Notes: generated from the letters alone by a model not told the origin. A stretch of DNA of 30,036 nt from Saccoglossus kowalevskii (GCF_000003605.2 NW_003148130.1:1-30036); one strand, 5' to 3'; counted from the stretch's first letter, positions 1-10,418 are shown. Program-made: numbers and translations.

Positions 1-1205
1 CACAATGTGTGCCTGTATGACATACAGTAATTAACCAATGTGTGCCTGTATGGCATCCAGTAATTAACCCATGTGTGCCTGTATGGCATCCAGTAATTAA
101 CCTATGGGTGCCTGTATGGCATCCAGTAATTAACTATTGTGTGCATGTATGGCATTCAGTAATTAACCAATGGGTGCCTGTATGGCATGCAGTAATTAAC
201 CAATATGTGCCTATATGGCATCCAGTAATTAACCTATATGTGTGCATGTATGGCATCTAGTAATTAACCAATGTGTGCCTGTATGGCATCCAGCCAGTAA
301 TTAACCAATGTGTGCCTGCATGGCATCCAGTAATTAACCAATGTTTGCCTGAATGGCATCCAGTAATTAACCTATATGTGTGCCTGTATGGCATGTAGTA
401 ATTAACCAATGTGTGCCTGTATGGCATCCAGCCAGTAATTAACCAATGTGTGCCTGCATGGCATCCAGTAATTAACCAATGTTTGCCTGAATGGCATCCA
501 GTAATTAACCTATATGTGTGCATGTATGGCATCTAGTAATTAACCAATGTGTGCCTGTATGGCATCCAGCCAGTAATTAACCAATGTGTGCCTGCATGGC
601 ATCCAGTAATTAACCAATGTTTGCCTGAATGGCATCCAGTAATTAACCAATATGTGCCTGTATGGCATCCAGTAATTAACCTATATGTGTGCATGTATGG
701 CATCCTGTAATTAACCTATGGGTGCATGTATGGCATCCAGCCAGTAATTAACCAATGTGTGCCTGTATGGCATCCAGCCAGTAATTAACCAATGTGTGCC
801 TGTATGGCATCCAGCCAGTAATTAACCAATGTGTGCCTGCATGGCATCCAGTAATTAACCAATGTGTGCCTGAATGGCATCCAGTAATAGGCAGTAATAG
901 GCAGTAATTAACCTACATGTGTGCCTGTATGGCATCCTGTCATTAACCAATGTGTGCCTGTATGGCATCCAGCCAGTAATTAACCAATGTGTGCATGTAT
1001 GGCATCCAGTAATTAACCACTGTGTGCATGTACGGCATCCAGTAATTAACCAATGTGTGCCTGTATGACAGACAGAAATTAACCTATGGGTGCATGTATG
1101 GCATCCTGTAATTAACCAATGTGCGCATGTATGGCATCCAGTAATTAACCAATGTGTGCCTGTATGGCATCCAGTAATTAACCAATGTGTGCCTGTATGG
1201 CATCC
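1..1205. repeat. Higher-order block A, copy 1
   Basis: This ordered string of variant monomers recurs without net length change at 13122-14326 (constant offset 13121). Its first 1019 bases recur at 25509-26527 (offset 25508). Shared private landmarks include TAACTATTG near 132, repeated CCAGCCAG monomers, the GTTTGCCTGAATGG monomers, the 30-base AGGCAGTAAT insertion site at 881-910, CCTGTCATTAACC near 937 and GACAGAAATT ending at 1080. Copies 1 and 3 share TAACCCATG near 67, where the 13-kb copy has TAACCAATG, so 1 and 3 look like closest relatives. Offsets were checked at several landmarks by eye; percentage identity was not computed. Confidence 0.9.
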
Positions 1206-1562
1206 ATTAATTAACCAATGTGTGCCTGTATGGCATCCAGTAATTAACCTATGGGTGCATGTATGGCATCCTGTAATTAACCAATGTGTGCTTGTATGGC
1301 ATCCAGTAATTAACCAATGTGTGCATGTATGGCATCCAGCCAGTAATTAACCAATGTGTGCATGTATGGCATCCAGTAATTAACCAATGTGTGCATGTAT
1401 GGCATCCAGTAATTAACCAATGTATGCCTATATAGCATCCAGTAATTAACCAATCTATGCCTGATTGGCATGCAGTAATTAACCAATGTTGGCCTGTTTG
1501 GCATACAGTAATTAACCAATGTGTGCCTGAATGGCAGGCTGTAATTAACCAATGTGTGCCTG
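407..1562. repeat. Block A/B duplicate of 15645-16800
   Basis: A second, overlapping duplication relationship: 407-1562 matches 15645-16800 at a constant offset of 15238. This was checked at CATCTAG (about 531), the AGGCAGTAAT insertion (881 and 16119), GACAGAAATT (ends 1080 and 16318), the TATGCCTATATAGC monomer (1423 and 16661) and GTTGGCCTGTTTGG (about 1489). It extends past the end of the 13-kb copy of block A, so the 15-kb copy has different endpoints. A monomer near 1314 has GCATG where the partner has GCCTG. Confidence 0.88.
881..910. repeat. Monomer with two AGGCAGTAAT insertions (1 of 7)
   Basis: CCAGTAAT is followed by two tandem AGGCAGTAAT units before TAA resumes, lengthening the monomer by 20 bp. 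The preceding monomer is always GAATGGCAT and the following one always CCTACATGTG or CCTATATGTG, so all seven sites descend from one event. Confidence 0.9.
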
Positions 1563-1955
1563 TTTGGCATACAGTAATTAAACAACGTGTGCCTCTATGA
1601 CAACCTGTAATTAACCAATGTGTGCCTGTATGACATCCAGTAATTAACCAATGTGTGCCTGTATGGCATCCAATAATTAACCAATATGTGGCTGTATGGC
1701 ATCCAATAATTAACCTATGGGTTCCTGTATGGCATCCAGTAATTAACCATTGTGTGCATGTGTGGCATCCAGTAATTAACCATTGTGTGCATGTGTGGCA
1801 TTCAGTAATTAAACAATGTGTGCATGTATGGCATGCAGTAATTAACCTATGGGTACATGTATGGCATCCTGCAATTAACCAATGTGTGCCTGTATGACAT
1901 CCAGCCAGTAATTAACCAATGTGTGCCTGTATGGCATCCAGTAATTAACCTATGT
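1531..1955. repeat. AACAACG-marker block shared with 19.7 kb and 9.1 kb
   Basis: It begins with the GGCAGGC monomer, runs through the AACAACG marker monomer (1581) and continues into CCAATAATTAACC, ATGTGGCTG and two TGTGTGGCAT monomers. The same order is at 19724-20148 (offset 18193) and from about 9137 (offset 7606). All three share the derived AGTAATTAAACAATG near 1811, 9417 and 20004. The match with the 19.7-kb copy ends near 1955, where TATGTGAGCC begins. Confidence 0.85.
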
Positions 1956-2665
1956 GAGCCTATATGGCCTCCAGTAATTAACCAATGTGTGCATGTATGG
2001 CATCCAGTAATTAACCAATGTGCGCCTGTATGGCATCCAGTAATTAACCTATGGGTGCATGTATGGCATCCTGTAATTAACCAATGTGTGCCTGTATGGC
2101 ATCCAGTAATTAACCTATGGGTGCATGTATGGCATCCTGTAATTAACCAATGTGTGCCTGTATGGCATCCTGTAATTAACCAATGTGTGCCTGTATGGCA
2201 TCCAATAATTAACCAATATGTGGCTGTATGGCATCCAGTAATTAACCTATGGGTGCCTGTATGGCATCCAGTAATTAACCTATGGGTGCATGTATGGCAT
2301 CAAGTAATTAACCAATGTGTGCCTGAATGGCAGGCTGTAATTAACCAATGTGTGCCTGTTTGGCATACAGTAATTAAACAACGCGTGCCTCTATGACAAC
2401 CTGTAATTAATCAATGTGTGCCTGTATGACATACAGTAATTAACCAATGTGTGCCTGTATGGCATCCAGTAATTAACCAATGTGTGCCTGTATGGCATCC
2501 AGTAATTAACCTATGGGTGCCTGTATGGCATCCAGTAATTAACCATTGTGTGCATGTATGGCATTCAGTAATTAACCAATGGGTGCCTGTATGGCATGCA
2601 GTAATTAACCAATATGTGCCTATATGGCATCCAGTAATTAACCTATATGTGTGCCTGTATGGCAC
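1946..2665. repeat. Block D, copy 1 (also at 27631 and 29099)
   Basis: A 720-bp string starting at TAACCTATGTGAGCC recurs ungapped at 27631-28350 (offset 25685) and 29099-29818. Only these three places have the CGCG form of the marker monomer (AACAACGCG at 2377, 28062 and 29530) and the TGAGCCTATATGGCCTCC monomer. It includes a stretch of alternating CCAATG/CCTATGGG dimers (about 2013-2200), a GGCAGGC monomer and TAATCAATG near 2407. Confidence 0.9.
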
Positions 2666-3087
2666 CCAGTAATTAACCTATGGGTGCATGTATGGCATCC
2701 AGTAATTAACCAATGTGTGTCTGTATGGCATCCAATAATTAACCTATATGTGTGCCTGTATGGCATCCAGTAATTAACCTATGGGTGCATGTATGGCATC
2801 CAGTAATTAACCAATGTGTGCATGTATGGCATCCAGCCAGTAATTAACCAATGTGTGCCTGCATGGCATCCAGTAATTAACCAATGTGTGCCTGTATGGC
2901 ATCCTGTCATTAACCAATGTGTGCCTGTATGGCATCCAGCCAGTAATTAACCAATGTGTGCATGTATGGCATCCAGTAATTAACCACTGTGTGCATGTAC
3001 GGCATCCAGTAATTAACCAATGTGTGCCTGTATGACAGACAGAAATTAACCTATGGGTGCATGTATGGCATCCTGTAATTAACCAAT
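2656..3087. repeat. Mosaic junction segment between block D and block E
   Basis: Two different sources meet here. About 2656-2810 matches 24815-24969 (offset 22159), including the rare TGGCACCCAG near 2662. About 2885-3110 matches 918-1143 (offset 1967), including CCTGTCATTAACC and the GACAGAAATT that ends at 3047. The change of partner inside 100 bp is direct evidence of block shuffling within the array. Confidence 0.8.
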
Positions 3088-4016
3088 GTGTGCATGTATG
3101 GCATCCAGCCAGTAATTAACCAATGTGTGCCTGCATGGCATCCAGTAATTAACCAATGTGTGCCTGAATGGCATCCAGTAATTAACCTATATGTGCCTGT
3201 ATGTCATCCAGTAATAAACCAATATGTGCCTGTATGGCATCCAGTAATTAACCTATATGTGTGCCTGTATGGCATCCAGTAATTAACCTATGGGTGCATG
3301 TATGGCATCCAGTAATTAACCAATGTGTGCCTGTATGGCATCCAATAATTAACCTATATGTGTGCCTGTATGGCATCCAGTAATTAACCTATGGGTGCAT
3401 GTATGGCATCCAGCAATTAACCAATGTGTGCATGTATGGCATCTAGTAATTAACCAATGTGCGCCTGTATGGCATCCAGCCAGTAATTAACCAATGTTGC
3501 CTGCATGGCATCCAGTAATTAACCAATGTGTGCCTGAATGGCAGGCTGTAATTAACCAATGTGTGCCTGTTTGGCATACAGTAATTAAACAACGTGTGCC
3601 TCTATGACAACCTGTAATTAACCAATGTGTGCCTGTATGACATACAGTAATTAACCAATGTGTGCCTGTATGGCATCCAGTAATTAACCAATGTGTGCCT
3701 GTATGGCATCCAGTAATTAACCTATGGGTGCCTGTATGGCATCCAGTAATTAACTATTGTGTGCATGTATGGCATTCAGTAATTAACCAATGGGTGCCTG
3801 TATGGCATGCAGTAATTAACCAATATGTGCCTATATGGCATCCAGTAATTAACCTATATGTGTGCATGTATGGCATCTAGTAATTAACCAATGTGTGCCT
3901 GTATGGCATCCAGCCAGTAATTAACCAATGTGTGCCTGCATGGCATCCAGTAATTAACCAATGTTTGCCTGAATGGCATCCAGTAATTAACCTATATGTG
4001 TGCCTGTATGGCATCT
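3088..4016. repeat. Block E, copy 1 (also near 12.59 kb and 24.98 kb)
   Basis: It matches 24975-25904 (offset 21887, becoming 21888 after a one-base loss at about 3498 where GTGTTGCC-type spacing becomes ATGTTGCC) and about 12588-13517. Landmarks: TGTATGTCATCC, CCAGCAATTAACC, GTGCGCCTG, the AACAACG marker at 3588, TAACTATTG and CATCTAG. In the other two copies block E continues into block A. Here it stops abruptly at 4016 and runs into the degraded stretch. Confidence 0.88.
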
Positions 4017-4385
4017 AGTATTACATGTGTGCTGTATGCATCAGCAGTATACTATGGGTGCCTGCATGCATCAGTATACATTGTGTGCATGTTATGCATC
4101 AGTATATCATGGGTGCTGTATGCATGCAGTATAACATATGTGTCTATATGGCATCCAGTAATAACTATATGTGTGCATGTATGGCATTTAGTAATTAACC
4201 AATGGGTGCTGTATGGCATCCAGCCAGTAATTAACCAATGTTTGCTGCATGGCATCCAGTAATTAACCAATGTGTGCTGAATGGCATCCAGTAATTAACT
4301 ATATGTGTGCGTGAATGGCATCCAGTAATTAACCAATATGTGCGTGTATGGCATCCAGTAATTAACCTATGTGTGCCTGTATGGC
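4017..4385. repeat. Degraded monomers with clustered one-base losses
   Basis: Repeat register is badly disturbed. From about 4141 on, the stretch aligns monomer for monomer to 4771-5010: TGTCTATATGG, then a CATTTAG monomer, then CCAGCCAG, then TTTGC.TGCATGG, then TGTGC.TGAATGG. However, it has GCTG for GCCTG at three successive monomers (about 4208, 4251, 4277), AACTATATG for AACCTATATG twice, and TAATAAC for TAATTAACC. The 4017-4140 part is worse: GCTGTATGCATCAG-type strings lose a base from CC, GG, AA and TT doublets in almost every word. Losses fall mostly in two-base runs. Possible readings are low-quality consensus in the assembly or a truly decayed patch; the pattern favours the first. 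Confidence 0.75.
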
Positions 4386-4390
4386 ATCCA

Positions 4391-5004
4391 GTAATTAACC
4401 TATGGGTGCATGTATGACATCAAGTAATTAACCAATGTGTGCCTGAATGGCAGGCTGTAATTAACCAATGTGTGCCTGTTTGGCATACAGTAATTAAACA
4501 ACGTGTGCCTGTATGACAACCTGTAATTAACCAATGTGTGCCTGTATGACATCCAGTAATTAACCAATGTGTGCCTGTATGGCATCCAGTAATTAACCAA
4601 TGTGTGCCTGTATGGCATCCAGTAATTAACCAATGTGTGCCTGTATGGCATCCAGTAATTAACCTATGGGTGCCTGTATGGCATCCAGTAATTAACCATT
4701 GTGTGCATGTATGGCATTCAGTAATTAACCAATGGGTGCCTGTATGGCATGCAGTAATTAACCAATATGTGTCTATATGGCATCCAGTAATTAACCTATA
4801 TGTGTGCATGTATGGCATTTAGTAATTAACCAATGTGTGCCTGTATGGCATCCAGCCAGTAATTAACCAATGTTTGCCTGCATGGCATCCAGTAATTAAC
4901 CAATGTGTGCCTGAATGGCATCCAGTAATTAACCTATATGTGTGCCTGAATGGCATCCAGTAATTAACCAATATGTGCCTGTATGGCATCCAGTAATTAA
5001 CCTA
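4391..5004. repeat. Block F, copy 1 (also 11166-11779)
   Basis: It matches 11166-11779 at a constant offset of 6775. Private shared features are GTGTCTATATGG near 4768, CATTTAG near 4817 and GTTTGCCTGCATGG near 4869. The AACAACG marker monomer at 4497 here reads GTGCCTGTATGAC, where nearly all others read GTGCCTCTATGAC. Confidence 0.85.
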
Positions 5005-5100
5005 TATGTGTGCCTGAATGGCATCCAGTAATTAACCAATATGTGCCTCTATGGCATCCAGTAATTAACCAATGTGCGCCTGTATGGCATCCAGCCAGTA

Positions 5101-5780
5101 AATAACCAATGTGTGCCTGCATGGCATCCAGTAATTAACCAATGTGTGCCTGAATGGCATCCAGTAATAGGCAGTAATAGGCAGTAATTAACCTATATGT
5201 GTGCCTGTATGGCATCCTGTCATTAACCAATGTGTGCCTGTATGGCATCGAGCCAGTAATTAACCAATGTGTGCATGTATGGCATCCAGTAATTAACCAC
5301 TGTGTGCATGTACGGCATCCAGTAATTAACCAATGTGTGCCTGTATAACAGACAGTAATTAACCTATGGGTGCATGTATGGCATCCTGTAATTAACCAAT
5401 GTGTGCATGTATGGCATCCAGTAATTAACCAATGTGTGCCTGTATGGCATCCAGTAATTAACCAATGTGTGCCTGTATGGCATCCAGTAATTAACCAATG
5501 TGTGCCTGTATGGCATCCAGTAATTAACCTATGGGTGCATGTATGGCATCCTGTAATTAACCAATGTGTGCTTGTATGGCATCCAGGCAGTAATTAACCA
5601 ATGTGTGCATGTATGGCATCCAGTAATTAACCAATGTGTGCATGTATGGCATCCAGTAATTAACCAATGTATGCCTATATAGCATCCAGTAATTAACCAA
5701 TCTATGCCTGATTGGCATGCAGTAATTAACCAATGTGTGCCTGTTTGGCATACAGTAATTAACCAATGTGTGCCTGTATG
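5101..5780. repeat. Block G, copy 1 (also 21044-21723)
   Basis: It matches 21044-21723 at offset 15943, checked at the AGGCAGTAAT insertion (5161 and 21104), CCTGTCATTAACC, the GTACGGCATCC monomer, CCAGGCAG near 5584 and TATGCCTATATAGC. This copy has private changes: CATCGAGCCAG near 5247 and TATAACAGACAG near 5344. Downstream, the 21-kb copy has about five more monomers (165 bp) before the two realign at 5881 and 21989. Confidence 0.82.
5161..5190. repeat. AGGCAGTAAT double insertion (2 of 7)
   Basis: Same structure as 881-910; followed by CCTATATGTG. Confidence 0.9.
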
Positions 5781-5880
5781 GCAACCAGTAATTAACCAAT
5801 GTGTGCCTGTATGGCATCCAGTAATTAACCATTGTGTCCATGTATGGCATCCAGTAATTAACCAATGTGTGCCTGTATGG

Positions 5881-6510
5881 CATCCAGTAATTAACCTATG
5901 GGTGCATGTATGGCATCAAGTAATTAACCAATGTGTGCCTGAATGGCACGCTGTAATTAACCAATGTGTGCCTGAATGGCAGGCTGTAATTAATCAATGT
6001 GTGCCTGTCTGGCATACAGTTATTAAACAACGTGTGCCTCTATGACAACCTGTAATTAACCAATGTGTGCCTGTATGACATCCAGTAATTAACCAATGTG
6101 TGCCTGTATGGCATCCAATAATTAACCAATATGTGGCTGTATGGCATCCAGTAATTAACCTATGGGTGCCTGTATGGCATCCAGTAATTAACCACTGTGT
6201 GCATGTGTGGCATACAGTAATTAACCATTGTGTGCATGTGTGGCATTCAGTAATTAACCAATGTGTGCCTGTATGGCATGCAGAAATTAACCTATGGGTG
6301 CATGTATGGCATCCTGCAATTAACCAATGTGTGCCTGTATGACATCCAGCCAGTAATTAACCAATGTGTGCCTGTAGCATCCAGTAATTAACCTATGTGT
6401 GCATGTATGGCATCCAGTAATTAACCAATGTGTGCCTGTATGGCATCCAGTAATTAACCTATGGGTGCATGTATGGCATCCTGTAATTAACCAATGTGTG
6501 CCTGTATGGC
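5881..6510. repeat. Block H, copy 1 (also 21989-22618)
   Basis: The constant offset of 16108 is supported by rare shared states: GGCACGCTG near 5946, TAATCAATG near 5992, GTCTGGCATACAGTTATT before the AACAACG marker (6026 and 22134), CATGCAGAAATTAACC near 6278, and the two-base-short TGTAGCATCC near 6374. The match breaks at 6511, where the 22.6-kb copy carries two more monomers (66 bp, one CCTATGGG/CCAATG dimer). Both then reach the GTGTTTTCC monomer (TTTT at 6532 and 22706). Confidence 0.85.
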
Positions 6511-6911
6511 ATTCTGTAATTAACCAATGTGTTTTCCTGTATGGCATCCAATAATTAACCAATGTGTGCCTGTATGGCATCCAGCCAGTAATTAACCAAT
6601 GTGTGCATGTATGGCATCCATTAATTAACCAATGTGTGCATGTACGGCATCCAGTAATTAACCAATGTGTGCCTGTATGACAGACAGTAATTAACCTATA
6701 GGTGCATGTATGGCATCCTGTAATTAACCAATGTGTGCATGTATGGCATGCAGTAATTAACCAATGTATGCCTATATAGCATCCAGTAATTAACCAATCT
6801 ATGCTTGATTGGCATGCAGTAATTAACCAATGTGTGCCTGTTTGGCATACAGTAATTAACCAATGTGTGCCTGTATGACAAACTGTAATTAACCAATGTG
6901 TGCCTGTATGG
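6511..6911. repeat. Segment duplicated at 19029-19429
   Basis: It matches 19029-19429 at offset 12518, including CATTCTG near 6511, the TTTT insertion (6532 and 19050), GTACGGCATCC, and TATGCCTATATAGC followed by a GATTGGCATGC monomer. The partner ends at the first GGGCATCC irregularity of the 19.4-kb indel patch. Upstream the same pair of regions (about 5988-6508 and 18440-18960) is offset by 12452, so one 66-bp dimer separates the two. Confidence 0.82.
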
Positions 6912-7231
6912 CATCAAGTAATTAACCAATGGGTGCATGTATGGCATCCTGTAATTAAACAATGTGTGCTTGTATGGCATCCAGGCAGTAATTAACCAAT
7001 GTGTGCATGTATGGCATCCAGTAATTAACCAATGTGTGCGTGTATGGCATCCAGTAATTAACCAATGTATACCTATATATCATCCAGTAATTAACCAATC
7101 TATGCCTGATTGGCATGCAGTAATTAACCAATGTGTGCCTGTTTGGCATACAGTAATTAACCAATGTGTGCCTGTATGACAAACTGTAATTAACCAATGT
7201 GTGCCTGTATGGCATCAAGTAATTAACCAAT
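6720..7231. repeat. Local 301-bp tandem duplication
   Basis: 6720-6930 matches 7021-7231 at offset 301. Each copy has the TATGCCTATATAGC-type monomer, the CAATCTATGC.TGATTGGCATGC monomer, a TTTGGCATACAG monomer, TGTATGACAAACTG and GGCATCAAG. The second copy has drifted at the first of these (TATACCTATATATC near 7068) and the first copy has GCTTGATT near 6803. TGACAAACTG is seen only here and at related places near 19394, 21723 and 23024. Confidence 0.78.
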
Positions 7232-7798
7232 GTGTGCCTGTATGGCATCCAGTAATTAACCAATGTGTGCCTGTATGGCATCCACTAATTAACCAATGTG
7301 TGCCTGTATGGCATCCAGTAATTAACCTATGGTGCCTGTAAGGCAACCAGTAATTAACCAATGTGTGCCTGTATGGCATCCAGTAATTAACCATTGTGTG
7401 CATGTATGGCATCCAGTAATTAACCAATGTGTGCCTGTATGGCATCCAGTAATTAACCTATGGGTGCATGTATGGCATCAAGTAATTAACCAATGTGTGC
7501 CTGAATGGCAGGCTGTAATTAACCAATGTGTGCCTGAATGGCAGGCTGTAATTAACCAATGTGTGCCTGTTTGGCATACAGTAATTAAACAACGTGTGCC
7601 TCTATGACAACCTGTAATTAACCAATGTGTGCCTGTATGACATCCAGTAATTAACCAATGTGTGCCTGTATGGCATCCAATAATTAACCAATATGTGGCT
7701 GTATGGCATCCAGTAATTAACCTATGGGTGCCTGTATGGCATCCAGTAATTATCCATTGTGTGCATGTGTGGCATCCAGTAATTAACCATTGTGTGCA

Positions 7799-8640
7799 TG
7801 TGTGGCATTCAGTAATTAACCAATGTGTGCATGTATGGCATGCAGTTATTAACCTATGGGTGCGTGTATGGCATCCTGCAATTAACCAATGTGTGCCTGT
7901 ATGACATCCAGCCAGTAATTAACCAATGTGTGCCTGTATGGCATCCAGTAATTAACCTATGTGCGCATGTATGGCATCCAGTAATTAACCAATGTGTGCC
8001 TGTATGGCATCCAGTAATTAACCTATGGGTGCATGTATGGCATCCTGTAATTAACCAATGTGTGCCTGTATGGCATCCAGTAATTAACCTATGGGTGCAT
8101 GTATGGCATCCTGTAATTAACCAATGCGTGCCTGTATGGCATCCTGTAATTAACCAATGTGTGCCTGTATGGCATCCTGCAATTAACCAATGTGTGCATG
8201 TGTGGCATTCAGTAATTAACCAATGTGTGCCTGTATGGCATGCAGTAATTAACCTATGGGTGCATGTATGGCATCCTGCAATTAACCAATGTGTGCCTGT
8301 ATGACATCCAGTCAGTAATTAACCAATGTGTGCCTGTACGGCATCCAGTATGTAATTAACCAATGTGTGCCTGTATGACAGACAGTAAATAACCTATGGG
8401 TGCATGTATGGCATCCTGTAATTAACCAATGTGTGCATGTATGGCATCCAGTAATTAACCAATGTGTGCCTGTATGGCATCCAGTAATTAACCAATGTGT
8501 GCCTGTATGGCATCCAGTAATTAACCAATGTGTGCCTGTATGGCATCCAGTAATTAACCTGTGGGTGCATGTATGGCCTCTTGTAATTAACCAATGTGTG
8601 CTTGTATGGCATCCAGGCACTAATTAACCAATGTGTGCAT
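7799..8640. repeat. Internal 400-bp-offset repeat, then copy of 5341-5610
   Basis: 7799-7905 recurs at 8199-8305 (offset 400): a TGTGTGGCATTCAG monomer, a GGCATGCAG monomer, CCTATGGG, CATCCTGCAATTAACC, then TGACATCCAG. Between them lie alternating CCAATG/CCTATGGG dimers. About 8371-8640 then matches 5341-5610 (offset 3030). Odd monomers here are CCAGTCAG near 8309, CCAGTATGTAATT near 8346 (a +4 TATG insertion, also near 21037), GCCTCTTG near 8576 and CAGGCACTAATT near 8613. Confidence 0.7.
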
Positions 8641-8835
8641 GTATGGCATCCAGTAATAACCAATGTATGCCAATATAGCATCCAGTAATGAACCAATCTA
8701 TGCCTGATTGGCATGCAGTAATTAACCAATGTGTGCCTGTTTGGCATACAGTAATTAACCAATGTGTGCCTGTATGACAACCTGTAATTAACCAATGTGT
8801 GCCTGTATGGCATCCAGTAATTAACCAATGTGTGC

Positions 8836-9440
8836 CTGTATGGCATCCAGTAATTAACCAATGTGTGCCTGTATGGCATCCAATAATTAACCAATGTGTG
8901 CCTGTATGGCATCCAGTAATTAACCTATGGGTGCCTGTAAGGCAACCAGTAATTAACCAATGTGTGCCTGTATGGCATCCAGTTATTAACCATTGTGTGC
9001 ATGTATGGCATCCAGTAATTAACCAATGTGTTCCTGTATGGCATCCAGTAATTAACCTATGGGTGCATGTATGGCATCAAGTAATTAACCAATGTGTGCC
9101 TGAATGGCAGGCTGTAATTAACCAATGTGTGCCTGAATGGCAGGCTGTAATTAACCAATGTGTGCCTGTTTGGCATACAGTAATTAAACAACGTGTGCCT
9201 CTATGACAACCTGTAATTAACCAATGTGTGCCTGTATGACATCCAGTAATTAACCAATGTGTGCCTGTATGGCATCCAACAATTAACCAATATGTGGCTG
9301 TATGGCATCCAATAATTAACCTATGGGTGCCTGTATGGCATCCAGTAATTAACCATTGTGTGCATGTGTGGCATCCAGTAATTAACCATTGTGTGCATGT
9401 GTGGCATTCAGTAATTAAACAATGTGTGCCTGTATGGCAT
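8836..9440. repeat. Block I, copy 1 (also 16831-17435)
   Basis: The constant offset of 7995 was checked at CTGTAAGGCAACCAG (8935 and 16930), CAGTTATTAACC, GTGTTCCTG, the double GGCAGGC monomers, the AACAACG marker (9187 and 17182) and CCAACAATTAACC (9277 and 17272). The CAACAATTAACC state is seen only in these two copies. The partner has GAATGGCCGGCTG and TATGGCTTCC as private changes. Confidence 0.85.
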
Positions 9441-9786
9441 GCAGTAATTAACCTATGGGTACATGTATGGCATCCTGCAATTAACCAATGTGTGCCTGTA
9501 TGACATGCAGCCAGTAATTAACCAATGTGTGCCTGTATGGCATCCAGTAATTAACCTATGTGTGCATGTATGGCATCCAGTAATTAACCAATGTGTGCCT
9601 GTATGGCATCCAGTAATTAACCTATGGGTGCATGTATGGCATACTGTAATTAACCAATGTGTGCCTGTATGGCATCCAGTAATTAACCTATGGGTGCATG
9701 TATGGCATCCTGTAATTAACCAATGTGTGCCTGTATGGCATCCTGTAATAACCAATGTGTGCCTGTATGGCATCCAATAATTAACC

Positions 9787-10418
9787 ATATGTGGCTGTAT
9801 GGCATCCAGTAATTAACCTATGGGTGCCTGTATGGCATCCAGTAATTAACATATGGGTGCATGTATGGCATCAAGTAATTAACCAATGTGTGCCTGAATG
9901 GCAGGCTGTAATTAACCAATGTGTGCCTGTTTGGCATACAGTAATTAAACAACGTGTGCCTCTATGACAACCTGTAATTATCCAATGTGTGCCTGTATGA
10001 CATCCAGTAATTAACCAATGTGTGCCTGTATGGCATCCAGTAATTAACCAATGTGTGCCTGTATGGCATCCAGTAATTAACCTATGGGTGCCTGTATGGC
10101 ATCCAGTAATTAACCATTGTGTGCATGTATGGCATTCAGTAATTAACCAATGGGTGCCTGTATGGCATGCAGTAATTAACCAATATGTGCCTATATGGCA
10201 TCCAGTAATTAACCTATATGTGTACATGTATGGCATCTAGTAATTAACCAATGTGTGCCTGTATGGCATCCAGCCAGTAATTAACCAATGTGTGCCTGCA
10301 CGGCATCCAGTAATTAACCAATGTTTGCCTGAATGGCATCCAGTAATTAACCTATATGTGTGCCTGTATGACATCCAGTAATTAACCAATGTGTGCCTGT
10401 ATGGCATCCAGTAATTAA
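9787..10418. repeat. Block J, copy 1 (also 17681-18312)
   Basis: The offset of 7894 is constant and rests on rare shared states: TAACATATGGG near 9847, TAATTATCCAATG near 9977, GTGTACATG near 10221 and GCACGGCATCC near 10298. A one-base loss at about 9786 (TTAACCATATG for TTAACCAATATG) marks the upstream edge of the clean match. Downstream the copies part at 10418 (CCAATG) and 18312 (CCTATGTGG). Confidence 0.87.

Larger units (their letters stand above)
4497..9187. repeat. Three successive higher-order units of 1.53-1.60 kb
   Basis: AACAACG marker monomers at 4497, 6026, 7588 and 9187 are spaced 1529, 1562 and 1599 bp. The last two intervals carry the same order of variants after the marker (TGACATCC, CCAATAATTAACC or CCAACAATTAACC, ATGTGGCTG, TGTGTGGCAT twice, CATCCTGCAATTAACC), with starts at 6100, 7662 and 9261. 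The length differences, 33 and 37 bp, equal one monomer of each main size. This is the most regular higher-order periodicity in the window. A 1597-bp interval also occurs at 20537-22134. Confidence 0.75.

Noticed and set aside
1857-2396. Forward 179-codon frame, repeated at 29010-29549, as a possible repeat protein gene
   Set aside because: Its recurrence is explained by DNA block duplication (block D). The start is a chance ATG in GTATGGC, the end comes from the CTCTATGACAACC variant, and every monomer would offer the same start.
4017-4140. Unique sequence or a small gene in the degraded stretch (a forward open frame starts near 3996)
   Set aside because: The words are still recognisable as monomers with one-base losses; the apparent frame is made of shifted repeat and runs back into normal monomers.
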